Shown one piece after another: positions 24,749-34,400 of a stretch of 57,262 nucleotides of DNA. The DNA is taken from contig NZ_FQZG01000020.1 in NCBI RefSeq assembly GCF_900141915.1, forward strand, positions 1-57,262, written 5' to 3'. The DNA is from Tessaracoccus bendigoensis DSM 12906 (GTDB lineage: Bacteria; Actinomycetota; Actinomycetes; Propionibacteriales; Propionibacteriaceae). The translations under genes were made by a program, and so were the position numbers. The notes under the pieces were generated by a model. The model searched no databases. It was not told the origin of the DNA and saw nothing but the letters and a program-made list of their open reading frames with translations. The first letter of the stretch is position 1, and every line of letters starts with the position of its first letter.

Positions 24749-25564
24749 TCACACCTCCGCCTTCACCGTCGCCATGCCCATCACGACCGCGACATCGAGC
24801 CGCGCCGATCCGTTGCCCACCACGTACTCGTCGACCTTGTCGCCCCCGTCGGGCCAGCTGATCCGCCCGAGTTTCGCCTCGCCGCGGATGGTGACGTTGG
24901 CGCCACGGGTCAGGTTCACGGTGAGGGTGCCCGACTCGACCTTCAGCCTGGATCGACCGAAGCTGATCGGTCCCTCCACGCTGATGCCGCCTGCCTGGCT
25001 CAGCAGGTCCTCGACCTCCTCGACGTCCTCGAGGGTGGAGGCGGCGGCCGTGACCCGGATCCTCCCGAGCCGCGGGACGCCGATGGTGCGCAGCCCACCG
25101 GTGGTGATCTCCGCATCGACGATGAGGAGAGGATTGACCCTGATGACCAGTTCCTTGCCGAGGCCGATGTCGCGGACATCGTCCCAACTCCGCGGGGGTC
25201 GGATCAGCGAGAAGCCCCCGAAGTTCGGGCCGATCTCCCCGGTGGAGCTGACCTCCATGGTCGTCCCGACGCGGCGCAGCACGTGCGGCCCGTCGATGGT
25301 CAGGGTCGCGACGCTCTGGTCCCCCTCGATGCGCACCCGGCGCCCGACGGCCGTCACCGAGACCCGTGCAAGGCCGCCCGGCTTGCGTTCCCCGTCGCCC
25401 TCCCTCGGCGCGGACCTCGGGGACGTCGGCCGCTCGTCGGCCCGGGGCGCTTCCGGCTCACCGGCCGCGCGCTTTGCCGCCTCGATCCGGCGGCTCGCCT
25501 CCTGGGCGTCGATGCGCCCAGCGGCCAGATCGTCGAGGATCGGGCCGAGATCAACATTGCTCAT
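24749..25564 (-). CDS. Adhesin-like (DUF4097-type) beta-helix protein with N-terminal SHOCT-like segment
   Basis: A 271-residue protein. Residues 1-32 (LGPILDDLAAGRIDAQEASRRI) resemble the short helical segment that also ends the downstream DUF2089 protein. After a charged linker, residues about 80-271 are repeated short beta strands such as VSVTAVGRRVRIEGD, LTIDGPHVL, and LKVESGTLTVNL, suggesting a beta-solenoid. It has no signal peptide. Such genes are often linked to DUF2089 regulators and envelope stress, so I infer a paired regulatory role. ATG 25564 is taken as the start; an in-frame upstream ATG has no better ribosome site. The family name is tentative. Confidence 0.65.
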   Translation of the reverse strand: MSNVDLGPILDDLAAGRIDAQEASRRIEAAKRAAGEPEAPRADERPTSPRSAPREGDGERKPGGLARVSVTAVGRRVRIEGDQSVATLTIDGPHVLRRVGTTMEVSSTGEIGPNFGGFSLIRPPRSWDDVRDIGLGKELVIRVNPLLIVDAEITTGGLRTIGVPRLGRIRVTAAASTLEDVEEVEDLLSQAGGISVEGPISFGRSRLKVESGTLTVNLTRGANVTIRGEAKLGRISWPDGGDKVDEYVVGNGSARLDVAVVMGMATVKAEV

Positions 25565-25657
25565 GCATGAAATGGTAACTCGTCTTTTCATTTTCTAAAG
25601 GCTTCTTACGGTTTTTGCACTCTTAGGTGCCACCTGCCGGGTGTGCAAGGGTTAGGC

Positions 25658-26419
25658 ATGCGTCAAAGCCTCTCCAAACTCGTCGCGCCCGACTGGGCCG
25701 AGGCCCTCCGTCCGGTGGAGGAACGGATCGCCGCCATGGGTGACTTCCTGCGCAGCGAGGGCAACGACTATCTGCCCTCTGGCGCGAACATCCTGCGCGC
25801 CTTCACGCTCCCCCTCGCCGACGTGCGCGTGCTGGTCATCGGGCAGGATCCGTACCCCACGCCGGGGCACGCCGTCGGGCTGTCGTTCTCGGTGGCCCCT
25901 GAGGTGCGGCCCCTGCCCGGGTCGCTCCGCAACATCTACCGCGAGCTCGACTCCGACCTCGGCATCCCGCCGGCCGCTCACGGCGGCCTGAGCCACTGGT
26001 TCGAGCAGGGCGTGCTGCTCCTCAACCGCGTGCTGACGGTGCGGCCCGGGGCCCCCGCCTCGCATCGCGGCAAGGGCTGGGAGGAGGTGACCGCGTGCGC
26101 CGTCGAGGCCCTCGCCCGGCGTGGAGGCCCCCTCGTCGCGATCCTGTGGGGCCGCGACGCGCAGACCGCGGCGCCCCTGCTGGGGGACGTCCCGATCATC
26201 GCAAGCGTCCACCCGTCCCCGCTCTCGGCCCGCTCGGGGTTCTTCGGCTCGCGTCCCTTCAGCCGGGCCAACCGGCTGCTCGGGGAGCAGGGCGCCGCCC
26301 CCATAGACTGGAGCATTCCGCCTGCCGCCATCGACCAGAGCATTCCGCCTGCCCCCATCGACCGGAGCATTCCGCCTGCCCCCATCGACCGGACCGTCAC
26401 CCCGGGACTGGCAGACTGA
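25658..26419 (+). CDS. ung: Uracil-DNA glycosylase with repeat-extended C-terminus
   Basis: A 253-residue family-1 uracil-DNA glycosylase. The catalytic water-activating Asp is in [18 protein letters not shown], and the DNA-intercalation and His motif is [18 protein letters not shown]. It removes uracil from DNA in base-excision repair. The normal protein would end near PIDWSI; here the last 38 residues repeat that ending (IDxSIPPAP three times), encoded by 27-bp tandem repeats. ATG 25658 gives [11 protein letters not shown]; a GTG five codons upstream is also possible. It is divergent from the DUF4097/DUF2089 pair across an AT-rich gap. Confidence 0.93.
   Translation: MRQSLSKLVAPDWAEALRPVEERIAAMGDFLRSEGNDYLPSGANILRAFTLPLADVRVLVIGQDPYPTPGHAVGLSFSVAPEVRPLPGSLRNIYRELDSDLGIPPAAHGGLSHWFEQGVLLLNRVLTVRPGAPASHRGKGWEEVTACAVEALARRGGPLVAILWGRDAQTAAPLLGDVPIIASVHPSPLSARSGFFGSRPFSRANRLLGEQGAAPIDWSIPPAAIDQSIPPAPIDRSIPPAPIDRTVTPGLAD
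26303..26393 (+). repeat. 27-bp tandem repeat (about 3.4 copies) inside the 3' end of ung
   Basis: The copies start at 26303, 26330 and 26357, with a partial copy from 26384. The core of each is GGAGCATTCCGCCTGCC or a near match. Copies 2 and 3 differ at one position. The unit is a multiple of three, so copy-number change would lengthen or shorten the protein tail in 9-residue steps without frameshift. Confidence 0.92.
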
Positions 26420-26423
26420 GCAC

Positions 26424-26600
26424 ATGGGCAACGACAACGATCCGACGCCGGGCGAGCAGCCGCAGGCCGACCAGACCCCCGACGACTCCGGAACCGTGGG
26501 CGTGACGAAGCAGCGCAAGATGCTGTGGCTGGTGGGCATCGGCATCGGCGTCTACCTGATCGGCCAGGGCATCTGGATGGCGGTCACGGGCCAGCCCTGA
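26424..26600 (+). CDS. Small single-pass membrane protein (58 residues)
   Basis: A short frame beginning MGNDNDPTPGEQPQADQ with an acidic, proline-rich N-terminus. A basic KQRK precedes one strong membrane helix (MLWLVGIGIGVYLIGQGIW, about 32-51), and the product ends AVTGQP. It starts 5 nt after the ung stop and ends just before msrA, so it is probably cotranscribed with ung. No family was recognised. Its topology (N-out or N-in) is not clear, although the KQRK suggests the N-terminus is cytoplasmic. Its codon use looks like that of its neighbours. Confidence 0.65.
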   Translation: MGNDNDPTPGEQPQADQTPDDSGTVGVTKQRKMLWLVGIGIGVYLIGQGIWMAVTGQP

Positions 26601-26616
26601 TGCTTGCAGCCACGGG

Positions 26617-26622
26617 TAGCGT
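26617..26622 (+). promoter_or_regulatory. Putative -10 (TAGCGT) for leaderless msrA
   Basis: TAGCGT lies 6 nt before the msrA ATG at 26629. The G-rich gap between them is not a clean Shine-Dalgarno sequence. Confidence 0.3.
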
Positions 26623-26628
26623 GGGGGC

Positions 26629-27294
26629 ATGGACATCGACCTGCTCACGTGGCTGCAGGGGCACGTCGCCCCGGCCCGGATGGTGACTCCCGACAAGGCA
26701 CTCCCGGGTCGCCCGACCCCCGTCCTCGACCCGGTGCCCACGCACGAGATCTTCGGGCTCCCGCTCGACGCGGTCCCCGAGGGCTCCCAGGTCGCCTACT
26801 TCGCGCTGGGCTGTTACTGGGGCGAGGAGCGGATGTTCTGGGAGAGGCAGGGCGTCGTCAACACGGCGGTCGGATTCATGGGCGGCTACACCCCCAACCC
26901 CACCTACGCCGAGTCGTGCACCGGCAGGACGGGCCACACCGAGACTGTCCGCGTGGTGTTCGACCCGGCGCGGGTCGGCTACGACGACCTGCTGCAGATG
27001 TTCTGGGAGAACCACGACCCGACCCAGCTGAACCGGCAGGGCAACGACGCGGGCACGCAGTACCGCTCTGCACTCTTCCCCGTCGACGAGGCCCAACGCG
27101 CGGCGGCCGAGGCGAGCCTCGCCGACTTCCAGGGACGCCTCGCCGAGCAGGGCTTCGGCACGATCACCACCGAGATCACCCCGGGTCAGACGTTCTACTT
27201 CGCCGAGGTGGAGCACCAGCAGTACCTGCACAAGGTGCCCGACGGCTACTGCCCCAACCACGCCACCGGCGTGAAGTGCGGGCCGCGCCCGTGA
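26629..27294 (+). CDS. msrA: Peptide methionine sulfoxide reductase MsrA
   Basis: A 221-residue MsrA that reduces the S-sulfoxide of methionine in proteins. The catalytic Cys is in ALGCYWGEE, here with Tyr where many have Phe. Other family motifs follow: VGFMGGYTPNPTYAESCTG, GHTETVRVVFDP, FWENHDPTQLNRQGNDAGTQ and the substrate-binding YRSALF. A likely resolving Cys lies near the C-terminus in GYCPNHATGVKCG. It overlaps the kinase-like gene downstream by a GTGA junction. Confidence 0.94.
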   Translation: MDIDLLTWLQGHVAPARMVTPDKALPGRPTPVLDPVPTHEIFGLPLDAVPEGSQVAYFALGCYWGEERMFWERQGVVNTAVGFMGGYTPNPTYAESCTGRTGHTETVRVVFDPARVGYDDLLQMFWENHDPTQLNRQGNDAGTQYRSALFPVDEAQRAAAEASLADFQGRLAEQGFGTITTEITPGQTFYFAEVEHQQYLHKVPDGYCPNHATGVKCGPRP

Positions 27295-28142
27295 CGGACC
27301 CGCACGCGGAGACGCCCCCGCAGGGCCACGACATCGGAGAGGTCGCCTTCGGCGACGTCATCTCCGACGACGACGGCATCCTCGTCGTCGGCGGCGAACT
27401 GGACGACCTGCCCGTCGTCGTCAAGCGGTTCGCCTCTGAGGCGGGCAGGCGGGAGATCCCGACCTACCACCTGCTGCGGCGGCTCGGGGTCCCAACGCTC
27501 CCCCTGCTCGGATCCGGCCCCGACTGGATCATCCTCGAGGAACTGACCAGCGCCGGCTACCGCAGGGCGACCGCGGACGACCTGGCCGACCCGGCGATCG
27601 CCAGGCTCGTCGCCGGGTGGTACGACACGCTGCACGCCGCAGGCGACACCCTCCCTCGCACCGCGGTCGGGTTCAGCGAGCTCGACCTGATCGACGAGGC
27701 CGGCCTCACCGCCGTCGAGCGGAGGTGGCCGGACCTCGCCCCGAGGCTCGCCTGGGCCAGGGGCCGGCTGCCGCGGTGGCGCGACGATCTGGCCGGGATG
27801 TCGCTGACACTGACCCACAACGACTTCTGGTTCACCAACCTGGCAGTGTCCTGGGACGGCTCCTCCGCGCTGCTGTACGACTACAACCTGACGGGCATGG
27901 GGCTGCGCGCCAGCGACCTGCGAAACGTGACGCTCGGCCTTGCCCCAGCCGCGGGCCGCGCCTTCCTGACGCGCTACGAGGAGTTGGCCTCCATGCGCGG
28001 CGTCGAGCTCAGCCGGGCCGCCGAGCGGCTGGACCGGGAGACGGCACACCTCGTCGCGCTGATCATGGCGAGCGAGTCGGAGGACACTCCCCACTGGGCG
28101 GAGCCCTCGCTCAGCTGGGCGAGGTCCTCACCGAAGGCGTAG
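27291..28142 (+). CDS. Aminoglycoside phosphotransferase (APH)-fold kinase of unknown substrate
   Basis: A 283-residue protein with a protein-kinase-like/APH fold. The catalytic loop is LTHNDFWFTNL, with Asp and Asn positioned as in the H-x-D-x(4)-N motif, and the metal-binding DFG-equivalent is LLYDYNLTG. An N-terminal LPVVVKRFASEAGRREI supplies the ATP-binding Lys. Members phosphorylate antibiotics, sugars or small metabolites. The GTG at 27291 overlaps the msrA stop, so it is translationally coupled to it. There is no evidence that it confers antibiotic resistance. Confidence 0.72.
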   Translation: MTDPHAETPPQGHDIGEVAFGDVISDDDGILVVGGELDDLPVVVKRFASEAGRREIPTYHLLRRLGVPTLPLLGSGPDWIILEELTSAGYRRATADDLADPAIARLVAGWYDTLHAAGDTLPRTAVGFSELDLIDEAGLTAVERRWPDLAPRLAWARGRLPRWRDDLAGMSLTLTHNDFWFTNLAVSWDGSSALLYDYNLTGMGLRASDLRNVTLGLAPAAGRAFLTRYEELASMRGVELSRAAERLDRETAHLVALIMASESEDTPHWAEPSLSWARSSPKA

Positions 28143-28180
28143 GCGCAGGACTCCGCCTGCCGCGCCGCCCGGAGCGAAAA

Positions 28181-28220
28181 TGGGTGGCGGCTCGCCGGGA
28201 ACCCGGCGGGCCGCCACCCA
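28181..28220. terminator. Bidirectional hairpin terminator between kinase and GH43 operon
   Basis: TGGGTGGCGGC (28181-28191) pairs with GCCGCCACCCA (28210-28220), with an inner GC stem. It lies between convergent genes, 38 nt after the kinase stop and 14 nt from the GH43 stop. Confidence 0.82.
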
Positions 28221-28234
28221 GTTACGACCGATCG

Positions 28235-31200
28235 TCAGGCCTTGAACCTAACAATGTTGTTGAAGACCCAGCCCTCGGCGAGGCGGTAGTTCCACTTGCC
28301 GGCGGCATCCTTCCTCGATTCGATGTAGCTCGTCCGGATGTACGAGCGACAGCCGTTGCGTCCGGTCGCGGCCGTGTCGCACTCGGTCTTCCAGTTACGC
28401 CCGCCACTGGTGAACACCCCTGCATTTGCGAGGGGGTTGCCTTGCCACTGCGCCCTCGTCATCAGAGGCAGATAGGTCAGGTTGTTCAGGTGCCAGCCCG
28501 TCTTGTGCACAAACCGGCCTCCCTGATGGACGACCTGGGTTGCCCAGATGTCGGTCCTACACCGCACCGTCTGCGAGTACGGCTCGCAGTCGGTGTACCA
28601 GAGACGACCGTTGACATTATGGAAGCCCGGGGTCGAGTACAGGTCGCCCGACGCCTGTGGCGCCGAAGGCTTGGCCGTGGGGGTCTGCGTCGGCTTGACC
28701 GTGGGGGTCTGCGTCGGCTTGGCCGTTGGGCTCTTGGTCGGCTCGGGCGTCGGGGTCGGGGTCGGGGTCGGGGTGGCGGTCGGCTCTGGGGCTGTGGGGC
28801 CTTCGGTAAATGACCAGTTGTCGACCTCGAGCAGGCGCCCCTCCCCGGGACCGTGGAACACGAAGAACAGGTCGTGCACGCCATCCGCGCCCTCGACCGT
28901 CGCCTCGATCTCGGTCCACTCACCGACGGAGTCTCCGGGCTCCAGCGTCGCCACGACGGGGCCTGTCTCGGAGTCGAGACGGACCTCGATCGAGGTGCCG
29001 GCGACAATCGGCTTCACGCGGGCGGTGACGGTCGCTGCGCCATCGGCGAAGTCGACCTGCGAGATGCCGGTGAAGTCACCGTCGTCGATGCTGGTGAGGA
29101 CCATGTTCCCACCGCCGTTGTGCTCCGGAAACTCCACCGAGGCGGTGGCCAGCGCCTCGGTGCGAACACCGAGCTGCCATGCGAGGGTCTCAGCCTCGAA
29201 GGTGCGGTAGGGATCGAAGTCCTGGATCTGTTCCACGCCTGCGTTCGTGCCCTCTACCTCCTTGATGGTGCCGTCCGCGTTGAACTTCAGCTCGTCGAGG
29301 TGGACGCTGCGGTAGTTGACGACCTTCCCGTTGTTGAGCGCCTTGCCCCATGCCAGACCGGCCACCTGCGTGTGGTAGGTGAAGTAGGAGCGTCCCTTGT
29401 AGTTGAACATGTCGGAATGGTTGTTGCCACCCGAGCCCGGGAACCACTTGCCGTGCGAGGCGAAGGCGGTGCCAGCGAACTTGTCGCGCGTGAGGTCCAT
29501 CGGGTCGTCGGTCATCATGTAGGCGATCTGACCGCCGCCCGGGTAGGACTGCCCCTCGATCTTCTTGTTGTCGTAGGCGGCGTTTCCGATCGCGAAATTG
29601 GAGGAGTATGAGTAGTAGTACCTACCGTCGCGCTTGAACATCGAGGACGCCTCGAACATGCCGGGAGCATCGATCTCGGTGATGCCGGCGCCCGTGGGAT
29701 CGGCAAGCTTGGTGTAGTCAGACTTGTCGAGCTTGACGACACGCGTCGACTTCGGGTGGTACGGATCCTTGACGTGGTCCCAGTTCCCACCGAAGTAGAG
29801 ATAGGGCTGGCCGTCGTCGTCGACGAAGACCTCGGGGTCGAACAGCCACATGCCGCCGGGGAACTGGATGGGGTTGCCCTGCCCGATCAGCATCTTTCCG
29901 TTAGGGTCCTCCCACGGCCCCAGTGGCGAGCCGCCGACGATGACGCCGGTGCCTGCACCGCCGTTGCAGAAGTAGAGGTACACCTCTTCCTTGCCGTCGC
30001 CGTCCGTGTCGGCCGAAACCGCGGCCGGGGCCCAGGAGTTGCCAGACCACTTGGCGACGCCGTCGAGGCCGGCCACCGGCACCTCGCCGTGATCGACCCA
30101 GTTGACCATGTCGTCGGTCGAGATGACGTTGAGGTGGGTGATGCGGTCATATCCGCCGTCGGTCACCGGCAGACCGTTGGCCTGCTTGACGGCCGTCCGG
30201 TACTGCTGGTCGTCACTGGTGGAGTAGATGTAGAGGCGGCCGTTGAAGATGACGTGGTGCGGGTCGGCCCCGAACTTGTGCCCCATCAGCGGGTTGTGGT
30301 CGCCGACCGGCTTGGTCTGCACGCGTTCGACGGGCGACTCCGCGCCCTCGACGGGCACCTCGGGCTCCTTCTCGACCTTCACGAGCGAGACGTTGTCGAT
30401 CTCGAAGTCCACGAGATCTGCCGCCTCTGGAGACGCCTTCCAGTCGGTCTCGAAGAAGGCGTAGGCCCAGTCGTCGACGCTACCGACAGCGGGGTTGGGG
30501 ACGTCGGCGACGAACTCGGCATCGATGCTGGTCCACTCCGCCTGCTTGGCCACCACGCGGACGCCGTTGAAGCAGATCCCGTAGCTGAAAGCGTCGTCAC
30601 AGAGCGTGAACTGGAACCCCTGGGTCGCGTTGCCTCCGGTGTAGCGCAGATCGGCCTGCACCCGGTAGGTGGCTCCAGCCTCCAGCTTGCCCACGATGTC
30701 GGCGGCCGGGCCGGTGTTGGTCTGCGTGCGGCCCGTGATCCGCAGGGCACTGTTGGAATCGGCACCGGGAGCGACGATGCTCAGCTCGCCCTCCCGGCCG
30801 TCGACGACGAACCAACCCTCGTGGCTGTCGTCCTCGAACGTGGCCTCCGGCAGGAGCCCCGGCGGGGTGTCAAGCCGGACGACGGTCACATCGTCCAACT
30901 GGAAGGGGACCGTCGACGACCAGGGGGTCTCGAACTGGAACCGGCTGAACACCGTCGAGGCGTCGTTGTAGTTGGGTGACTCGCTGGGGACGAAATCCAG
31001 CGAGTATTCGTGCCACCCGTCCTTTGCGACCTGCTTGATGGCGTTGGCCGCGGCGACGCAGGAGCCTGACTCGGGGCAGTAGGCAAACCCGAACGGCTCG
31101 GTGGCGTTGCCTGCGGTGTGCTTAACCTTCGCGGTGACCCGGTACTGGCCGTCGTGGGCCAACGGGCTGGTGAGGCTGCCCTTGAGTCCCTGGTAGAACG

Positions 31201-31450
31201 CGGTCCGGTTGCTGAGGGAGCCGCTACTGGCGCCGCTGGCCGCGTCGGGGACGATCCCGAACACGCCGCCGCTGGCCGACCAGCCCGTGATGCCCTGCTC
31301 GAAGCCGGGATTGATCACGAGGTTTCCTGCCGCGTCGGCGGCTGCAGTCGGTGGGCTGACGAGCGTGCCCGCCAGCAGGCCCACGGCCGCCAGAGTGGCG
31401 ATGGCCCTTGCCCCCCTGCGACGCCTCGTCCGTTTGAGAGTTGTTGACAT
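28235..31450 (-). CDS. Secreted multidomain GH43 glycosidase with tandem CBMs and conserved C-terminal module
   Basis: A 1071-residue secreted enzyme. A signal peptide (about 1-38; TLAAVGLLAGTLVSPPTAAA) is followed by two carbohydrate-binding modules of CBM4/9/22 type (about 42-185 and 195-350). The GH43 propeller comes next (about 370-690): a likely base Asp in FGADPHHV, a middle Asp in WLFDPEVFVDDDG and a likely acid Glu in MFEASSMFK. A CBM6-like domain follows, then a Thr/Pro/Lys linker (about 890-935) and a 135-residue Cys-containing module. It probably releases arabinose or xylose from plant polysaccharides. The start is ATG 31450 with GGAG upstream; the longer frame overlaps the partner gene. 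It is second gene of a two-gene operon. Confidence 0.85.
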   Translation of the reverse strand: MSTTLKRTRRRRGARAIATLAAVGLLAGTLVSPPTAAADAAGNLVINPGFEQGITGWSASGGVFGIVPDAASGASSGSLSNRTAFYQGLKGSLTSPLAHDGQYRVTAKVKHTAGNATEPFGFAYCPESGSCVAAANAIKQVAKDGWHEYSLDFVPSESPNYNDASTVFSRFQFETPWSSTVPFQLDDVTVVRLDTPPGLLPEATFEDDSHEGWFVVDGREGELSIVAPGADSNSALRITGRTQTNTGPAADIVGKLEAGATYRVQADLRYTGGNATQGFQFTLCDDAFSYGICFNGVRVVAKQAEWTSIDAEFVADVPNPAVGSVDDWAYAFFETDWKASPEAADLVDFEIDNVSLVKVEKEPEVPVEGAESPVERVQTKPVGDHNPLMGHKFGADPHHVIFNGRLYIYSTSDDQQYRTAVKQANGLPVTDGGYDRITHLNVISTDDMVNWVDHGEVPVAGLDGVAKWSGNSWAPAAVSADTDGDGKEEVYLYFCNGGAGTGVIVGGSPLGPWEDPNGKMLIGQGNPIQFPGGMWLFDPEVFVDDDGQPYLYFGGNWDHVKDPYHPKSTRVVKLDKSDYTKLADPTGAGITEIDAPGMFEASSMFKRDGRYYYSYSSNFAIGNAAYDNKKIEGQSYPGGGQIAYMMTDDPMDLTRDKFAGTAFASHGKWFPGSGGNNHSDMFNYKGRSYFTYHTQVAGLAWGKALNNGKVVNYRSVHLDELKFNADGTIKEVEGTNAGVEQIQDFDPYRTFEAETLAWQLGVRTEALATASVEFPEHNGGGNMVLTSIDDGDFTGISQVDFADGAATVTARVKPIVAGTSIEVRLDSETGPVVATLEPGDSVGEWTEIEATVEGADGVHDLFFVFHGPGEGRLLEVDNWSFTEGPTAPEPTATPTPTPTPTPEPTKSPTAKPTQTPTVKPTQTPTAKPSAPQASGDLYSTPGFHNVNGRLWYTDCEPYSQTVRCRTDIWATQVVHQGGRFVHKTGWHLNNLTYLPLMTRAQWQGNPLANAGVFTSGGRNWKTECDTAATGRNGCRSYIRTSYIESRKDAAGKWNYRLAEGWVFNNIVRFKA
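28677..28724 (-). repeat. 24-bp direct repeat in the linker of the first GH43 gene
   Basis: Two adjacent 24-bp units (28677-28700, 28701-28724) differ at one base and encode the TPTxKPTQ-type linker. A GGGGTC-rich run follows at 28749-28776. Both are prone to slippage in multiples of 3. Confidence 0.8.
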
Positions 31451-31478
31451 TGCTTCCAATCTCCTTGTTGTGATGGAT

Positions 31479-34400
31479 CTACCTGGCGAACCGGACGATG
31501 TTGTTGAACACCCATTCGGTGGTGATGCGGTGCGTCCACGCCCCGTCCTTGCCCTTCTTCGACGTGACGACGTCAGCCCTGATGTAGGAGCGACACCCTC
31601 CACGTCCCGTCGCCGCCGTGTCGCATTCGGTGCGCCACTGCCGGCCGTCGGCCGACGTCCACGACCCCGCATTGCCGAGTGGGTTTCCGGCCCACTGCTG
31701 CCTGGTGAGCAGCGGCAGGTAGGTCAGGTTGTTGAACGTCCAGCCAGTGGTACTGGCGAACGCACCGCCGACCTGAGCCACGGTCGTGGCCCAGATCTCG
31801 GTCCGGCAGCGCCAGGTCTGTGAGTAGGGCTCACAGGAGGTGTACCAGGTACGGCCGTTTACCCGGTGGAAGCCGGGTGTGACGTAGATGTCGACCGGGG
31901 CTGGTGGGGTGGGCGTCGGGCTCGAGGAGGGCAGTGGGGTCGGCGTAGCCGTCGGCGTGGGGGTCGGCGTAGCCGTCGGCGTGGGGGTCGGGGTCGGGGT
32001 CGGTGTGGGGGTGGGGTCGGTGGCACCCACCTTGGCCTGCGCCACTAGGGCTGCGAGCCGGTAGGCGGGCGCATCGATCTGGTTCTGCGTGGAGGGCCCG
32101 GAGACGGCCTGGGCGGCCGTGAGCGCAGCCTGCAGTTCGGCCCACAGCTCGGCGTCGATCTGCGCCTCCCGGATCCCCTGTGCTTCACCGATGCTCGCAT
32201 CAAGCAACGACCGGTCCAGTGCCTTGGCGTCGGCGGTGAGAGTGCCGCTGAGCAGGTAATGGTCGACGTCCACGTGCCCACCGGCCTGAGCAAGTGCGTA
32301 GTTGAAGATGCCGAACCGGTATCCCATGAAGTGGGAGAGGCTCCAATCCTGCACCAGGGGACCCGCCGGGGCGCCGAGCGGCGCCCAGTTCTGACCATCG
32401 AGGGAGTACAGGAACTGCACCCAGAGCTGGCCAGGTTTCGAGGCGAAGTCGGCATCGGCCTTCAGATGGACGACGGCAGAGTCCCCCAGCTGCACCGTCG
32501 AGCCGGGGACGAATGCCTCGGCCGCGTCCTGATCGAAGGCATCGGAGAACGGCTGGAGCCGCTGGACGACTCCGAGCGTGTTGTGACCCTCGACCCGCTT
32601 CACTGCGGCGTAGGCGAAGCTGCGCGCGTAGGTGGCGATACCCGCGACGTCGCCGTCGGACATTGCCGAGATGTCCAGGGCGACCTCGGCCGACGACTTC
32701 GGCCCGAAGGTCCGCTGCGAAAGTGTGTTGCGCGCCTCCTCCAGGTAGGCCAACTCGGTCTGGGGCGCCTTCGAGTAGGTGGCCTTGCCGGTGACGACCG
32801 ATCCGTTTGTCAGGCGCAACCAGCCGGGGCGCTCGGTCAGCGACCAGTGGCGGTTGTCCGGGTTGTGGTTCCACTCCCAGGCGAGGTCGAGATCGGAGCC
32901 GTTGTAGGCGTACTCCGCCTCGGTCGGGAACTGCTGTGTCACCGCTGCCGGTGCGAAGGAAAGGTCATCGACCAGGTAGTCGACCTGGTCGGCCGGCGTC
33001 TGGTTTGGTGCCCACGGGGTCTCGACGACGAGGGTCGCGCTGGCGATGTCAGCGTCGGCCGGCGCGGTGAGGCGCCCGGCGACGGTGACCCATTCGCCAC
33101 GCTTCGCGGTGGCGGCGGCAACCTGGTTGATTCGCCCACCGTACGAGAGGCCGAGGATGAAGGTCATCGACTCGGGGCCCTCGTCGTAGCGCACGCGCAT
33201 CGATCCCTCATAGGTGGCCGAGCGCATCAACCCACCCTCCACCGCCTGCCCGGGACCCGAGCCGTTGTTGACCCTCCCGGAGACGCTGAGCACATGCCCA
33301 GCGGCGTCGGCTGGATCCGCGACCACGTCCAGGGCAGCCGTGTACTGCAGCTTCCATGGCGCAAGGGATCCGGTCTCGAAGTCGCCATTGACCAGCCGCT
33401 CCCCCGGGGCCGGCGCCTCGGGGACGTCGGGCAGATCCCACTCGATGTCGCGGAAGGCGCGGTGGGGCGCGTCGTTGCTGAAGTCGTCCGAGGCGACGAC
33501 GCTCTTGAGTCGCTGCGCGGCCGCGAGGTCGGCCGGAAGCTCGATGAGCTGCTCGAACTCGCTGCCCCGGGTGACCCGGCCGGCGTCGCCGAAGGTCGGC
33601 CAGCCGTCGCTCCAGGTGGCCGGGATCAGCGCGGGGATCCGACCGATGGGGTAGGTGTCACGGAAGAAGAAGCCGTGCCAGGAGGTCTCACCGTCGGTGG
33701 TGACGGGCACCAGGCTGCCCTGGGCGAACCCGTCCGAGGCAAGGACCGTCCTCGCCTCGTAGGTGTTGGCGCCACCGGCGGCCGTGTAGCGGCCCAGGAG
33801 TTCCTTGGAGCGCAGGAGGACGACCTGACGGTTGCCGCCTGGCGGCCATGTGATGGTCGGGATGTAGTAGTAGCCGTCGAACCAGAACACCTGCTGCCCC
33901 TCGTAGGCGGGCGTGATGCCGGGGTCGGCGAGGTCGCGGTAGGTGACGATGTCGGGGTACTCGGCCACCACCTTCGTCAGATCGTCGCTGAGGCGCACCG
34001 CGCTGGTCGTTCCGCCGCCGTGGAAGATGTAGGGGGTTCCGCCGTCGGCCTCATCGAAGAACAGCGAGAGGTCATGAAAGCCCCGCCCGAGCGCGATCTT
34101 GGTCCAGGCCCCGTCCTCGATGTCGTCGGTCCAGTAGATGTAGGCGCCATCGATGTTGTTGGTGTTGAACGCCACGTAGAACCTGCCGTCGTGGTAGCGC
34201 AGGGAGCCTGCCCACTGCCCGGCCCCGTAGGAGTTCTGGCCGTTACGCAGCGAGGAGGCATCGCCCATGCTGAGGCGGTCGTAGACGTAGGTGACCGTCT
34301 CCCAGTTGACCATGTCGTAGGACTTCATGATCGGCGCGCCGGGGCTGAGGTGCATCGTCGTGCTCAGCATGTAGTAGACGTCGCGTCCCTCGCCGCTCTC

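Noticed and set aside
27291..28142. Calling the APH-fold gene an antibiotic resistance gene
   Set aside because: Only generic kinase-fold motifs are visible; it is coupled to msrA and nothing ties it to aminoglycosides.
28741..32020. GGGGTC-rich repeat runs considered as a CRISPR array or satellite
   Set aside because: They lie in frame inside two GH43 genes and encode Thr/Pro linkers; there are no spacers and no cas genes.
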